Positions 1-7,660 of a stretch of 39,849 bases of DNA are shown piece by piece. This DNA comes from a virus. The stretch covers positions 1 to 39,849 of IMG/VR virus record IMGVR_UViG_3300025407_000057, one strand, 5' to 3'. The notes beneath the pieces are model-generated. The model did not search any database, was not told where the DNA came from, and saw nothing but the letters and a program-made list of their open reading frames with translations. Positions within the stretch are counted from its first letter, which is position 1. Every line of letters starts with the position of its first letter. Made by a program: the position numbers and the translations under genes.

Positions 1-164
1 CAAGGCTATGTCGGAGATGCTATTTTAGTATTAGACTGGGAAAGAGGTGGAAATCCTCATGTAAACGAAGTAGATAAAGCTAAGGCATTCTTAGACCATG
101 TAGTATTTAGAACTGGTGTTAAGCCAGTTATTTACATGTCAGCTAGTCTTGTAAGTGAAATGGA
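1..164. repeat. terminal direct repeat, left copy (circular overlap)
   Basis: These 164 bases match positions 39686-39849 except for one base: G at 127 against A at 39812, which changes Val to Ile in the lysin. The repeat lies inside the lysin reading frame, and the frame continues exactly when the ends are joined. This is what an assembly of a circular or circularly permuted genome looks like. A true short direct terminal repeat is less likely, because it would cut a gene. The mismatch may be strain variation. Confidence 0.9.
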
Positions 165-639
165 CTGGTCACCAGTAATTAACGGAGATTACGGACTATG
201 GGTAGCAGCTTATCCATACAACAGCACTCCAATAACAGACTTTCAAATTGACCCTAACCTAGACCCTAACCCAAGCTGGGGAGCTGTCGGAGATATTATG
301 TGGCAGTTCACATCAACAGGACGAATTGCTGGATATTACGGTAATTTAGACTGTGATTTATTCTATGGTGATGCAAATACTTGGAATGCATACAAAGCCG
401 TTCCAGTACCTGTTCAACCACCTGTAATGCCTACAGTGCCTACAGTGCCTACACCAGAACCTGCACCAATCGTGCCACCAGTTGAACCACCAATCGTTAT
501 ACCACCTGTAGTCACACCACCTGTAGTACCACAACCAGAACCTATTACCCCACCTGTAGTGCCACCTAAGAAAAATTGGTTAAGTAGACTAATAAACGCA
601 ATACTCTACTTCTTTGATATAAAAGTAAAAAAGCCGTAA
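1..639 (+). CDS. GH25 endolysin (3' part; starts at 39446 across the join)
   Basis: This is the C-terminal part of a GH25-family muramidase that cuts the glycan backbone of peptidoglycan at lysis. Joined to 39446-39685 it gives 292 residues. The LDWE motif (Asp92 and Glu94 of the joined protein) is the family's Asp-x-Glu catalytic pair. The segment with WQFTSTG and a nearby Asn-Leu-Asp-Cys-Asp matches the end of a GH25 barrel. After the barrel comes a Pro/Val-rich linker of about 55 residues (roughly 213-270), then a short basic, hydrophobic C-terminal helix (NWLSRLINAILYFF) ending in Lys/Pro. I see no classical wall-binding repeats; the linker and helix may replace them. A strong ribosome site for the next gene follows at once. 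Confidence 0.88.
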   Translation, partial: QGYVGDAILVLDWERGGNPHVNEVDKAKAFLDHVVFRTGVKPVIYMSASLVSEMDWSPVINGDYGLWVAAYPYNSTPITDFQIDPNLDPNPSWGAVGDIMWQFTSTGRIAGYYGNLDCDLFYGDANTWNAYKAVPVPVQPPVMPTVPTVPTPEPAPIVPPVEPPIVIPPVVTPPVVPQPEPITPPVVPPKKNWLSRLINAILYFFDIKVKKP

Positions 640-649
640 GGAGGCTAAA

Positions 650-856
650 ATGATTCAATTAAAACAAATACTAAGCGTAGGAAAACCATCAAGTCAGCAA
701 GTAAAGCATGACGCATGGTTAATAGTAGTGGCTTTCGCAAGTACTTTCTTGGCTACTTGGGATGGTTCATTCACAAAGACAGCTGTTAAAGCTGGAGCAG
801 TTGCAGGCGTATCTGCAGCAATAACCGTAGTAAAGAGTATAGTTACTACACTATAG
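650..856 (+). CDS. small membrane protein, holin candidate
   Basis: A 68-residue protein with a strong AGGAGG site 5 nt before ATG, placed 10 bases after the lysin gene. Residues about 22-37 form a hydrophobic stretch (AWLIVVAFASTFLATW). A second weakly hydrophobic Ala/Val-rich stretch covers about 45-65. Size, one or two membrane segments and lysin adjacency fit a holin, which would permeabilise the membrane to release the lysin. There is no family signature I can name. Other small membrane proteins at 34916 and 35143 are competing holin candidates. Confidence 0.6.
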   Translation: MIQLKQILSVGKPSSQQVKHDAWLIVVAFASTFLATWDGSFTKTAVKAGAVAGVSAAITVVKSIVTTL

Positions 857-863
857 GAGCAAT

Positions 864-2159
864 ATGCAACCATACAAGGTCAAATGGGAGGGAGATGACC
901 TGAAAGCATTACTCACTCTCTCAGACGAGGAGTTAAAAACAAAATACTGGTGGATGTCATGGGAAGGCATTCGCAGAACGAGAAACAAATACAGAACAAA
1001 AGCAAGGAGGGTACTAGAAGTGGAAAAGAATCCAGAGAGGGCTACACCTGCCGTAGACAAGTTGGCAGAACTGTTTGATAGGTCTGGCATAGACCCAAAC
1101 GACATACTTAAAATAAACAGGGTAAACATATATCAGGGGTATATGAAAAACGAAGAGGGTGAGTTTGAAACCACTGACCTAGTATCTGTCCAATATGTGC
1201 CTAGGGGTGAAGAGATGACCGAGGACATGTTCATTCGTCAAGCTAAACCTACCATCATCCGACCTAGTAAAAGCAATAAAAAAGTATCTAGCGAAAAACT
1301 AGCCATAGTCTTACCTGACATACAGGCTGGATTCAGACAATACGAAGACGGCACTCTAGACCCTATCCACGATCCAAAGGCACTAGATATAGCACTTCAG
1401 ATAATTAAAGACACTAAACCTGACCAAGTAATACTTAACGGAGATAACCTAGATTTCCCACAGCTTGGTAGGTTCGCACAGGAATCCACTTTTAGTAAGA
1501 CACTAAACGAAACACTAGATTATGTTCATAACTTACTTGCACAAATTAGAGCCAACGCACCAGATACACGCATTGTCTATCTAGCAGGCAACCATGAACT
1601 ACGACTCAGCAAGTACCTAATGCAGTATGCTGAGAAGCTCTACGGAGTCCGACAAGCAGGAACGACCGAGAGAGTCCTTACCATTCCTTTTCTACTTAAT
1701 CTCGCAGATGTAGAATGTGAATACAAGAGTGGCTACCCTGCTAACCAATACTGGATTAACGAAAGACTTAAGGCTATACACGGACATGTAGTCAAGCAAG
1801 CTGGTAAAACAGCAGGAGCTATAGTTAATCAGGAAGAAACAAGCACACTGTTTGGACACATTCACAGACACGAATACGCAGCTAGAACAGCTAAGAACTT
1901 TAACGGAGCTAGATTTGTAATAGCACAAAGCTTTGGCTGTCTGGCACGCATAGACGGTGCTGTGCCTAGTTATGGCAGTGGAGTTGATGAAATGTCCGAT
2001 ATGCCTATACAACATTGGGAAAACTGGCAACAAGGGCTAGGAGCTGTGTATTACCAAGACGGAGATAAACCATTTGATACTCAGCAGATTACCATACAGA
2101 CACACAACAATTACCAGACAAGATTTAACGGAAAACTGTACCTGCCAAATGAAAATTAA
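864..2159 (+). CDS. calcineurin-like metallophosphoesterase
   Basis: A 431-residue protein with a two-metal phosphoesterase core in its C-terminal two thirds. The metal motifs run in the usual order: PDIQ (Asp152), LNGDNLD (about 191-197), GNHE (242-245), HGH (306-308) and GHIH (331-334). About 145 N-terminal residues precede the core; residues 19-45 are charged and helical and could be a DNA-binding or docking segment. The substrate cannot be read from sequence; related phage enzymes are usually annotated only as phosphoesterases. The start has TAGGAGCAAT before ATG. The 3' end overlaps the next start by 11 bases, so the two are probably co-translated. Confidence 0.85.
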   Translation: MQPYKVKWEGDDLKALLTLSDEELKTKYWWMSWEGIRRTRNKYRTKARRVLEVEKNPERATPAVDKLAELFDRSGIDPNDILKINRVNIYQGYMKNEEGEFETTDLVSVQYVPRGEEMTEDMFIRQAKPTIIRPSKSNKKVSSEKLAIVLPDIQAGFRQYEDGTLDPIHDPKALDIALQIIKDTKPDQVILNGDNLDFPQLGRFAQESTFSKTLNETLDYVHNLLAQIRANAPDTRIVYLAGNHELRLSKYLMQYAEKLYGVRQAGTTERVLTIPFLLNLADVECEYKSGYPANQYWINERLKAIHGHVVKQAGKTAGAIVNQEETSTLFGHIHRHEYAARTAKNFNGARFVIAQSFGCLARIDGAVPSYGSGVDEMSDMPIQHWENWQQGLGAVYYQDGDKPFDTQQITIQTHNNYQTRFNGKLYLPNEN

Positions 2160-2634
2160 TATAGGATGTGGTGGTTACCCAATTAAAGGCTATATAAACA
2201 TAGACAAGCTACCTAAGTTTAGTAAGCACAACTATGACGCATGGGAACTACCCTACGAAGATAATTCAGTAGAAGAAATATACGCAGGACATGTAGTAGA
2301 ACACCTACCCTACGATAAGATACAAGATACCCTCAGGGAGTGGAACAGAGTGTTATCTCCAGAGGGCAAAGTAACAGTTGTAATCCCAGATATGGTTAAA
2401 GCTATAGAGTGGTACAAAGACGGTAAGTTTACCTTTGACGAAGTTCAGGGAATATTCTACGGCTATTGGAAGTCACTAGACTGGGAAGAAGGACATCACT
2501 TATTTGTGTGTGACAAGATAGTAAGAGATTGGATGTCAGAAGTGTTTAATGAAGTACAAATACAAACAGAGCCAGTACCACAGATGGTATCAGAAGTGGA
2601 ATGGCAATCCATAATAACAGGAAGGAAAAGATAA
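2149..2634 (+). CDS. class I SAM-dependent methyltransferase-like protein
   Basis: I start this at ATG 2149 (161 residues) because the motif I glycine loop, INIGCGG, follows straight after; the frame is open further upstream but only inside the preceding gene. Next come an acidic strand-2 turn (NIDKLP), the HVVEHLPY motif and RVLSPEGKVTVVIPD, the arrangement seen in Methyltransf_11-type small-molecule or sugar methyltransferases. It is short for the family, with little room for a substrate domain. Its partners are the phosphoesterase upstream and the glycosyltransferase-like gene at 3316-3987 on the other strand, so modification of a glycan or nucleotide is plausible but inferred. The stop shares its last A with the next ATG (TAATG). 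Confidence 0.75.
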   Translation: MKINIGCGGYPIKGYINIDKLPKFSKHNYDAWELPYEDNSVEEIYAGHVVEHLPYDKIQDTLREWNRVLSPEGKVTVVIPDMVKAIEWYKDGKFTFDEVQGIFYGYWKSLDWEEGHHLFVCDKIVRDWMSEVFNEVQIQTEPVPQMVSEVEWQSIITGRKR

Positions 2635-2843
2635 TGGAATCGTATGATTATGATCATTTAGAAGACATAGTATCTGAGTTTGAAGACATAGCTACAGAAC
2701 TATATGAACAGAGTAGAGAGAACATGGAGTCTTCCTACTGGTTAGAAAGAGATGTTTTAGATAAAGCTATAGACAATGCAGTTAATCAGGTCATATACCT
2801 ATTAACACTTAAGCACCAACAGGAAAGACGCAGTTATAAGTAG
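2634..2843 (+). CDS. hypothetical acidic protein, 69 aa
   Basis: I do not recognise this. The start is ATG 2634, with GGAAAAG just upstream and a TAATG overlap with the methyltransferase-like gene; a longer open frame from 2601 lies wholly inside that gene. The protein is rich in Asp, Glu and Tyr at the N-terminus and predicted mostly helical, ending in a basic HQQERRSYK tail. It is probably co-translated with its upstream neighbour. Confidence 0.7.
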   Translation: MESYDYDHLEDIVSEFEDIATELYEQSRENMESSYWLERDVLDKAIDNAVNQVIYLLTLKHQQERRSYK

Positions 2844-2848
2844 ATACT

Positions 2849-3253
2849 ATGAGTGCTTTTGAGTTTGGTCATAACAAAGATAACCTAAGAGAGTTTTTAC
2901 CAAATTATGGTGGAGTAGATTGGCATTACGCATATATAAGCCGTCACGGAGATGAACCACTTAGTGCATGGGGTGAAACCATAGATGAGCTTGGTGAGTT
3001 TTGTGAGCAACTACATCAGGAAAATTGTTGCATATATATAAATGCTACCAACCCTACCTTTGATTTAATAATGGTATTAGATCACAGAGATGACGGTGGC
3101 GATTGGTGGCTTACTAGAGAACAGATAGGTTCAGAATACTTTGATGAATTAGTAGATGGCATAAGTGAGGAAGTCATGGTAGTTCAGACTAAATACCCTA
3201 TGAAACATATAGCAGAGTTTGTTATGAAACTTATGTTCAAGGATTTAGAGTAA
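2849..3253 (+). CDS. hypothetical protein, 134 aa, last gene of rightward unit
   Basis: Unrecognised acidic protein with aromatic-rich patches (DWHYAYISRHGDEPLSAW; GDWWLTRE). No membrane segment is visible. The ribosome site is weak (TAGATACT before ATG), and the gene starts 5 bases after its neighbour, so coupling is likely. It is the last gene before the convergent leftward operon, with a hairpin terminator just after its stop. Confidence 0.7.
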   Translation: MSAFEFGHNKDNLREFLPNYGGVDWHYAYISRHGDEPLSAWGETIDELGEFCEQLHQENCCIYINATNPTFDLIMVLDHRDDGGDWWLTREQIGSEYFDELVDGISEEVMVVQTKYPMKHIAEFVMKLMFKDLE

Positions 3254-3278
3254 ATAAAAAGACTAGTGCTCGCTAGTC
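3252..3278 (-). terminator. hairpin terminator between convergent operons
   Basis: A perfect 6-bp stem GACTAG/CTAGTC (3261-3266 with 3273-3278) has a 6-nt loop. Read leftward it is followed by TTTTTATTTA, a good intrinsic terminator for the operon ending at 3316. Read rightward it is followed by CTTCTATATA, a weaker U-tract, so it may serve both directions. Confidence 0.7.
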
Positions 3279-3315
3279 CTTCTATATATTAATATTCTAC
3301 CAGATTGTAATGTCT

Positions 3316-3987
3316 TTACAATTCTTTTTTATTTCCGTCACTGTCAATAACACGAACATTATCAAACTCCCAGAGTTCGCATATATATTCGTCAGCAGTA
3401 AAGTTACCCACCTTAGGTAGCTTAGGTTCTACAAAGAAGTAATGACCAACAGGTGTATCACAAGTTTCTATAGTAATGCCCATTTTCCATAACCTGTAAT
3501 AGAAGTCCACATCATGCTGTCCGTGGATATGTTCTTGGTTCTCATCAGTTACTTCAATAGGATATACAGTATCTCCATTAATAGAGTAGGACATCTTAGT
3601 GCTAAAGTATGGTCGCTCTAGCTTCTCAAATACTGATCGTTTAATAAGTGTGCAGCCAAACCCAGTCTGTTTAAATCCATTAGTGTAAGTAGTTATTACA
3701 TGACCAAACCTACCTATAGGGTAATCACAAGCTGCTACATCTGCATCCATAGCTAATAACTTGTCTAATATACCATCAGGTAGGTAATGGTCGTCCTCTA
3801 CAAACCACAAATAATCACAACCAGCGTCCATAGCTTGGTTAGCAATATGATTATGGCAGTCTGGAATTCTTTTACCATGCGAGAAGAAAAATTTAACATC
3901 TGTTCTATGTGCAGTATTACGGAGTAAACTCTCCATTAACCTGGAATAAACATACCCCCTACTTGGCAAACACACACCTATGCTCAT
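3316..3987 (-). CDS. GT-A-like glycosyltransferase
   Basis: A 223-residue protein with the layout of a small GT-A fold enzyme. It has an N-terminal CLPSRG strand, WFVEDDHYLP (about 61-70; a metal/nucleotide-binding acidic cluster like DxD), GFGCTLIKRSVFEKL (about 109-123), then HDVDFYYRLWKMGI (about 158-171) and a late His in GHYFF. This is the usual order in short phage and bacterial glycosyltransferases. The acceptor is unknown; DNA bases, virion proteins or host surface sugars are all possible. AGGAAAAA precedes the ATG, which overlaps the stop of a 29-residue frame (ATGA). It is the last gene of the leftward operon. Confidence 0.75.
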   Translation of the reverse strand: MSIGVCLPSRGYVYSRLMESLLRNTAHRTDVKFFFSHGKRIPDCHNHIANQAMDAGCDYLWFVEDDHYLPDGILDKLLAMDADVAACDYPIGRFGHVITTYTNGFKQTGFGCTLIKRSVFEKLERPYFSTKMSYSINGDTVYPIEVTDENQEHIHGQHDVDFYYRLWKMGITIETCDTPVGHYFFVEPKLPKVGNFTADEYICELWEFDNVRVIDSDGNKKEL

Positions 3988-4073
3988 TTTTTCCTTTTTA
4001 GTTTCTTTTTATATACTTTTTTTCTCCAACCAGAAAATTCTATGTCTTCAAAGTATAGTTTAAAGTCTATCAT
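3984..4073 (-). CDS. possible 29-aa basic peptide coupled to the glycosyltransferase
   Basis: A short open frame reading MIDFKLYFEDIEF and then a Lys/Arg-rich tail (RKKVYKKKLKRKK). Its TGA overlaps the next ATG as ATGA, the junction style used all along this operon. The ribosome site is only GAAG close to the ATG. It is too short for coding statistics; position and overlap are the only support. Confidence 0.42.
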   Translation of the reverse strand: MIDFKLYFEDIEFSGWRKKVYKKKLKRKK

Positions 4074-4105
4074 CTTCAGTAGCCAAAGCTACATGGATTC
4101 CTTGT

Positions 4106-4336
4106 TTATGCTCCTATTATATCAGAATCTCCCATAAATTGTTGTCGTAATTTTATTTTTTGCATCTCTAACCCTAGTATTTTGGTAATGATCTCGTCTA
4201 CTTTAATTATGTCTATCTTATTTCCATCTAGATATACTATGTAGTCTTTATTGTCATATTTAAAATTAATATAACCTTTAGTTTTTTTAATTGTTACAAA
4301 TATTTCAGGATTTTTTACTTCTTGTTTTGCTGGCAT
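4106..4336 (-). CDS. hypothetical protein, 76 aa
   Basis: I place the start at 4336 (MPAKQEV), because GGAGGG lies 6 bases before that ATG; a longer frame from 4357 lacks such a site. The protein is Lys/Ile-rich, with a likely beta-rich middle (YINFKYDNKDYIVYLDGNKI). I do not recognise a family. It overlaps the end of the resolvase-like gene by 32 bases in another frame. A 30-base stretch with no gene separates it from the 29-aa frame downstream. Confidence 0.65.
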   Translation of the reverse strand: MPAKQEVKNPEIFVTIKKTKGYINFKYDNKDYIVYLDGNKIDIIKVDEIITKILGLEMQKIKLRQQFMGDSDIIGA

Positions 4337-4712
4337 TTTTACCCTCCATTTCATCAATTATTGTTTGTAAGTCTAATATCTCTCGCCTAAGGTCAAAGTA
4401 AGTTTCAACTTTCATTACTGTGAGTATAGGTCGGTAGTTACCAGATATATGTAATAGGGGAGTTTGCGCACCACTTGCCTGTGATGTCGCCTGATCCCAC
4501 CATGCCCACAGAGATACCTTTTCTTGGTTCTTACACTCGTCTACATAAGCATAGTCATTAGGTTTCCATATATCGCCTTTAAAATGCGTCATAGCACCTG
4601 ACATGGGCATTCTAGTAGCTTTAGGGTCTATATCGTAATGCCGATACATACCTGCTATTTCTCGCTCTAGTCTATTGCCTTTCTGTTTCTTGCTCTGTGG
4701 GGTCTTAGCCAT
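4305..4712 (-). CDS. PD-(D/E)XK nuclease, Holliday-junction-resolvase-like
   Basis: A 135-residue protein with GNRLEREIAGMYR at the N-terminus (conserved helix-1 Glu), then FKGDIW and VDECKNQEKVSLW. Asp of KGDI and the E-x-K of DECKNQ form the split PD-(D/E)XK metal site seen in phage and archaeal resolvases. Such enzymes cut branched DNA before packaging. The C-terminal 30 residues are charged and helical. It starts two bases after the groEL stop, with AAAGGG upstream. A generic DNA-binding nuclease of the same fold cannot be excluded. Confidence 0.72.
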   Translation of the reverse strand: MAKTPQSKKQKGNRLEREIAGMYRHYDIDPKATRMPMSGAMTHFKGDIWKPNDYAYVDECKNQEKVSLWAWWDQATSQASGAQTPLLHISGNYRPILTVMKVETYFDLRREILDLQTIIDEMEGKNASKTRSKKS

Positions 4713-4714
4713 AA

Positions 4715-6328
4715 CTATACCCTTTGCTCTACTGGTGCTTCTGGGATGTCTACTACTAGAGCACCCATAGTCATAGCTGTTCCAGCAATAGATACTGAGT
4801 TCTGTATAGCTTCTTTGGTTACTCGTGTAGGGTCAATTACTCCAGACGCTTTAAGGTCTACTAGCTTATCTGGGTTATTTACATTAACACCCTGACCTTG
4901 CTTACCTTCTTTTACTTTAGGAAGCCACTCATCAGCGTTTAGTCCAGCGTTGCTTAATAGAATACGGAATGGTTGCTCTAGTGCGTTCTTAAGTATCTGT
5001 GCACCTACGGCTACGGAATCACTACCCTTTACATCTATAGTCTTAGCTAAGCTTATAAGGGTTACTCCACCACCATAGACTACTCCGTCAGCTAGTGCTG
5101 CCTTAACAGCTGCTACAGCGTCATCTACTCGGTACTTCTTCTCTTCTATCTCAGTTTCGGTAGCTCCACCAACTTTAATGACAGCAACTTTACCAGATAG
5201 TGATGCACTTCTATCTCTTAAACCATCTTTGTCAAAGTCATTAGTAGCAGTTTCAATCTGTGCGTGTAGTTGTGCAATTCTACTTTTCACTGCGTTAGAG
5301 TTTCCATTACCTTCTATTATGGTTGTATCATCTTTGGTTACTATTACTTTCCTAGCAGACCCAATAACATCTAGTTCCACATTCTCAAAGGTCATTCCCT
5401 TAGCTTCGGCAATAACTTCAGCACCAGTCAATATAGCTATATCGTCCAGTGTTTCTTTACGCTTGTCACCAAATGACGGTGCTTTGACTGCAACCGTGTT
5501 AAATACACCTTTAAGCTTGTTTAATACTAGTGTAGCCAGTGCTTCACCTTCCACATCTTCAGCAATAAGTAGCAAATCTTTCTTACCAGCCTGTGCTAAC
5601 TTCTCTAGTAATGGTATGAACTCCTGAATAGAAGTCACTCTTCTGTCAGTGATTACAATAGCAGGGTTAGTGTAAACAGTTTCCATTCGCTCTTGGTTGG
5701 TAGCCATGTATGGACTTACAAACCCACGATCAAAGGTAAAACCTTCTACAACTTCACTTTCCATAGACAGACCTTGTCCTTCTTCTACAGTAACAACTCC
5801 GTCCTTACCTACCTTGTTAATTACTTCAGCTATAAGGTCGCCAATCTCGGCATCTCCTGCACTAATAGTAGCCACTTCAGCCACTCTCTTCTTGTTGCCT
5901 TCAATCTTTTCGGACATACCTAATAGTTTCTCTTCTACACCCTTAGCAGCCTCTTCTAAGCCTTTTCTAAGTAGCATAGGGTTATGTCCTGCAGCTATTA
6001 GCTTGTTAGCTTCGTTAAGCAAGTGATAGGTCAGAATGGTCACAGTTGTAGTTCCATCTCCAGCCACATCATTCATCTTAGACGCAGCTTGCTTAATAAG
6101 CTCTGCACCGACTTTGTAGCCAAGAGTTTCGTCATCTACATCTTTAATCTCTACACCTTTAGCAACAGTCACACCATCATGTGTAATAGCTGGTGATCCG
6201 TATGCTTTGCCTATGACCACATTACGACCCTTAGGACCGAATGTAGTCTTCACAGCCTTATATAATATCTCTGCTCCACCTAGCACTCTTCGTCTAGCGT
6301 CATCATCATAAAATACCTTTTTACCCAC
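4715..6328 (-). CDS. groEL: GroEL-like chaperonin (Hsp60)
   Basis: A 537-residue group I chaperonin that folds proteins in an ATP-driven double ring. Full-length domain order is present: equatorial, intermediate, apical and back. ATP-site residues are conserved: GPKGRNVV (31-38), Asp51 in ITHDGVTVA, and AGDGTTT (about 89-95); the hydrolytic Asp of RVDDAV lies near residue 400. Apical substrate/GroES-binding features FDRGFVSPYM and DVEGEALATLV are intact. The C-terminus ends in DIPEAPVEQRV, without the GGM tail. It begins with GTG behind AAGGAGGG (6-nt spacing); no other start fits. It lies 12 bases after a groES-like gene. Conserved active residues argue for a working chaperonin, not a relic. 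Phage GroELs are known but uncommon, especially in a ~40 kb genome. Confidence 0.97.
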   Translation of the reverse strand: MGKKVFYDDDARRRVLGGAEILYKAVKTTFGPKGRNVVIGKAYGSPAITHDGVTVAKGVEIKDVDDETLGYKVGAELIKQAASKMNDVAGDGTTTVTILTYHLLNEANKLIAAGHNPMLLRKGLEEAAKGVEEKLLGMSEKIEGNKKRVAEVATISAGDAEIGDLIAEVINKVGKDGVVTVEEGQGLSMESEVVEGFTFDRGFVSPYMATNQERMETVYTNPAIVITDRRVTSIQEFIPLLEKLAQAGKKDLLLIAEDVEGEALATLVLNKLKGVFNTVAVKAPSFGDKRKETLDDIAILTGAEVIAEAKGMTFENVELDVIGSARKVIVTKDDTTIIEGNGNSNAVKSRIAQLHAQIETATNDFDKDGLRDRSASLSGKVAVIKVGGATETEIEEKKYRVDDAVAAVKAALADGVVYGGGVTLISLAKTIDVKGSDSVAVGAQILKNALEQPFRILLSNAGLNADEWLPKVKEGKQGQGVNVNNPDKLVDLKASGVIDPTRVTKEAIQNSVSIAGTAMTMGALVVDIPEAPVEQRV

Positions 6329-6340
6329 TTTATACCCTCC

Positions 6341-6589
6341 TTATTTAATTTTAGCTAATACTTCGTCTTCACTAAATATCACATATTCAGTTTTATCTAA
6401 TTTTACTCTAGTAGAATAATTTAACCTAACTACTACCTTATCTTCTGGTTTTATAGTAGACACATCTGGTCCAACATACTTAACAGTTAGATAGGGTGCT
6501 TGCTCATTAACAGTAGTTAATATAATCCCTGACTTGTGTGTTTCGCTAACTTCGTTTACAGCTACTATATTATTTCCTAATGGGTTCAT
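6341..6589 (-). CDS. groES: GroES-like co-chaperonin
   Basis: An 82-residue protein with the GroES plan: N-term NPLGNNIVAV strand, a mobile-loop segment ETHKSGIILT, VKYVGPD, KVVVRLNYSTRVKLD, and a final strand EYVIFSEDEVLAKIK. The usual length is about 95, so the N-terminus and roof loop are trimmed. It sits immediately before groEL in the classical order, which makes the assignment firm. The ATG overlaps the stop of the small gene upstream (ATGA), so translation is probably coupled. It should cap the phage GroEL, and perhaps host GroEL too. Confidence 0.92.
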   Translation of the reverse strand: MNPLGNNIVAVNEVSETHKSGIILTTVNEQAPYLTVKYVGPDVSTIKPEDKVVVRLNYSTRVKLDKTEYVIFSEDEVLAKIK

Positions 6590-6729
6590 ACTTCTACATC
6601 CTCGTATTTACCAGTAAGCGCTATTGTAGTTAGTGGATCGTCTTTAGTTCCTTCATGACTTTGCGCTATATCTACTTCGTATATTCTTATCTTTTTATCA
6701 TCTAAATCTTGTATTACCTGTAATAACAT
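6586..6729 (-). CDS. small protein upstream of groES, 47 aa
   Basis: A short frame (MLLQVIQDLDDKKIRIYEVD...) with an excellent AAGGAGATATA site before ATG. It shares TAATG with the KGG gene upstream and ATGA with groES downstream, filling the gap exactly. It has a beta-rich N-terminal half and an acidic end. Family unknown. Precise overlaps on both sides make it very probably a real gene. Confidence 0.75.
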   Translation of the reverse strand: MLLQVIQDLDDKKIRIYEVDIAQSHEGTKDDPLTTIALTGKYEDVEV

Positions 6730-6926
6730 TATATCTCCTTTTTAGTTCTTCTAGATTTTGTGCCACCTTTGCGACCAGCAATACTTGCTAGTTCTCGGTT
6801 AGCAGCAAAACCACCTGTTTTACCTATCTTTCCACCAATAGAACCAATCTTTTGGTAGAAGTCTTCTCCGTATTTACGCTTATTGGTTTCTACAGTTTTT
6901 TTTGCTCCTTCAACTGTTCCAGCCAT
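6729..6926 (-). CDS. KGG-motif small basic protein
   Basis: A 65-residue, Gly/Lys-rich protein containing GSIGGKIGKTGGFA and AGRKGGTKSRR, the repeated G-G/K-G pattern of KGG (stress-type) small proteins found in many bacteria and phages. These are usually intrinsically flexible and their biochemical role is not settled. The basic C-terminus could bind nucleic acid. It overlaps both neighbours by a single base (TAATG). Confidence 0.68.
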   Translation of the reverse strand: MAGTVEGAKKTVETNKRKYGEDFYQKIGSIGGKIGKTGGFAANRELASIAGRKGGTKSRRTKKEI

Positions 6927-7189
6927 TATTCCTCACTTTCTGGACTAAACTTGAAGTAGCCTAGTGTATAGAATTGAGATCTACCACTACCTTGTTTCCA
7001 GAATTTGTCCCTAAATCTTTTAAATTCTTTTGCTTCTTTCTTCCAATCCTTAATCAACATCTTAGTGCCTGAATATTCCACCATTATCTGTGCTCCAGCG
7101 TATTTGTCTGGCACTGCTACCCAGAGAGTGCTAGGATCTTCTCCTAGCTTATCTCCAGTTATTAAACTTTTAGGTGCGTATGTCTTCAT
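6926..7189 (-). CDS. hypothetical protein, 87 aa
   Basis: Unrecognised protein with an N-terminal beta-like half (LWVAVPDKYAGAQIMVEYSG) and a Lys/Phe-rich middle (KKEAKEFKRFRDKFWK) that could contact nucleic acid. The start is supported by AAGGAGATAGT before ATG. It lies 9 bases after the SSB-like gene, so a role in DNA metabolism is possible from context only. Confidence 0.75.
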   Translation of the reverse strand: MKTYAPKSLITGDKLGEDPSTLWVAVPDKYAGAQIMVEYSGTKMLIKDWKKEAKEFKRFRDKFWKQGSGRSQFYTLGYFKFSPESEE

Positions 7190-7198
7190 ACTATCTCC

Positions 7199-7660
7199 TT
7201 AAAAAGGTATATCGTCTAAGTTAATTTTATTGTAGTCATCTTCTAGGTGCTCATCACTATTGCCCCATTCATCTACCTGTGGAGCTTTTTGAGTGCCTTT
7301 AAACTCGTTTTTAGAATCAACACGCTCTTTGATAGCTCTTGCTGTTTCTAAAGCCTTATCACGACCTGTAGGTTCGTTTCTTAAAATCTTAAGTATCTCG
7401 TCAAGCTTGTCTATAATTGCTCCGAACTTGTCTTTCTTAACTACTTTAGATTGCAGACCATAGTTATCTGTTTCATAGATTTCTAGGGTATCGCCTACTT
7501 CTACTGGTCCGAATGGGAAGTAAGTGCTTCCACTATCGGTTAATACCTTAAACTTCTGCCAAGTCTTAGCTTGACCTGTCTTCTTGTCAGTATATTGACC
7601 TTCTTTAACTGGCTGAGCGTCATTAAGTATCTCAGTCACTTTTTCATACTGCTTGTCCAT
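7199..7660 (-). CDS. single-stranded DNA-binding-like protein
   Basis: A 153-residue protein. Residues 1-75 look like an OB-fold (WQKFKVLTDSGSTYFPFGPV, VGDTLEIYETDNYGLQSKVV). The middle is charged and helical. The C-terminus is strongly acidic and ends in DDIPF, the tip bacterial SSBs use to recruit partner enzymes. No standard SSB_B signature is evident, so this is SSB-like on fold impression and tip. Adjacent nuclease genes agree with a recombination or replication role. The ATG overlaps the previous stop. Confidence 0.72.
   Translation of the reverse strand: MDKQYEKVTEILNDAQPVKEGQYTDKKTGQAKTWQKFKVLTDSGSTYFPFGPVEVGDTLEIYETDNYGLQSKVVKKDKFGAIIDKLDEILKILRNEPTGRDKALETARAIKERVDSKNEFKGTQKAPQVDEWGNSDEHLEDDYNKINLDDIPF

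Noticed and set aside
851-1129. Leftward 92-codon frame with hydrophobic stretch
   Set aside because: Antisense to the phosphoesterase N-terminus; no ribosome site or neighbour on that strand.
5178-6026. Rightward open frames opposite groEL
   Set aside because: They are antisense shadows of a clearly conserved gene, with Ser/Thr-rich low-complexity translation.
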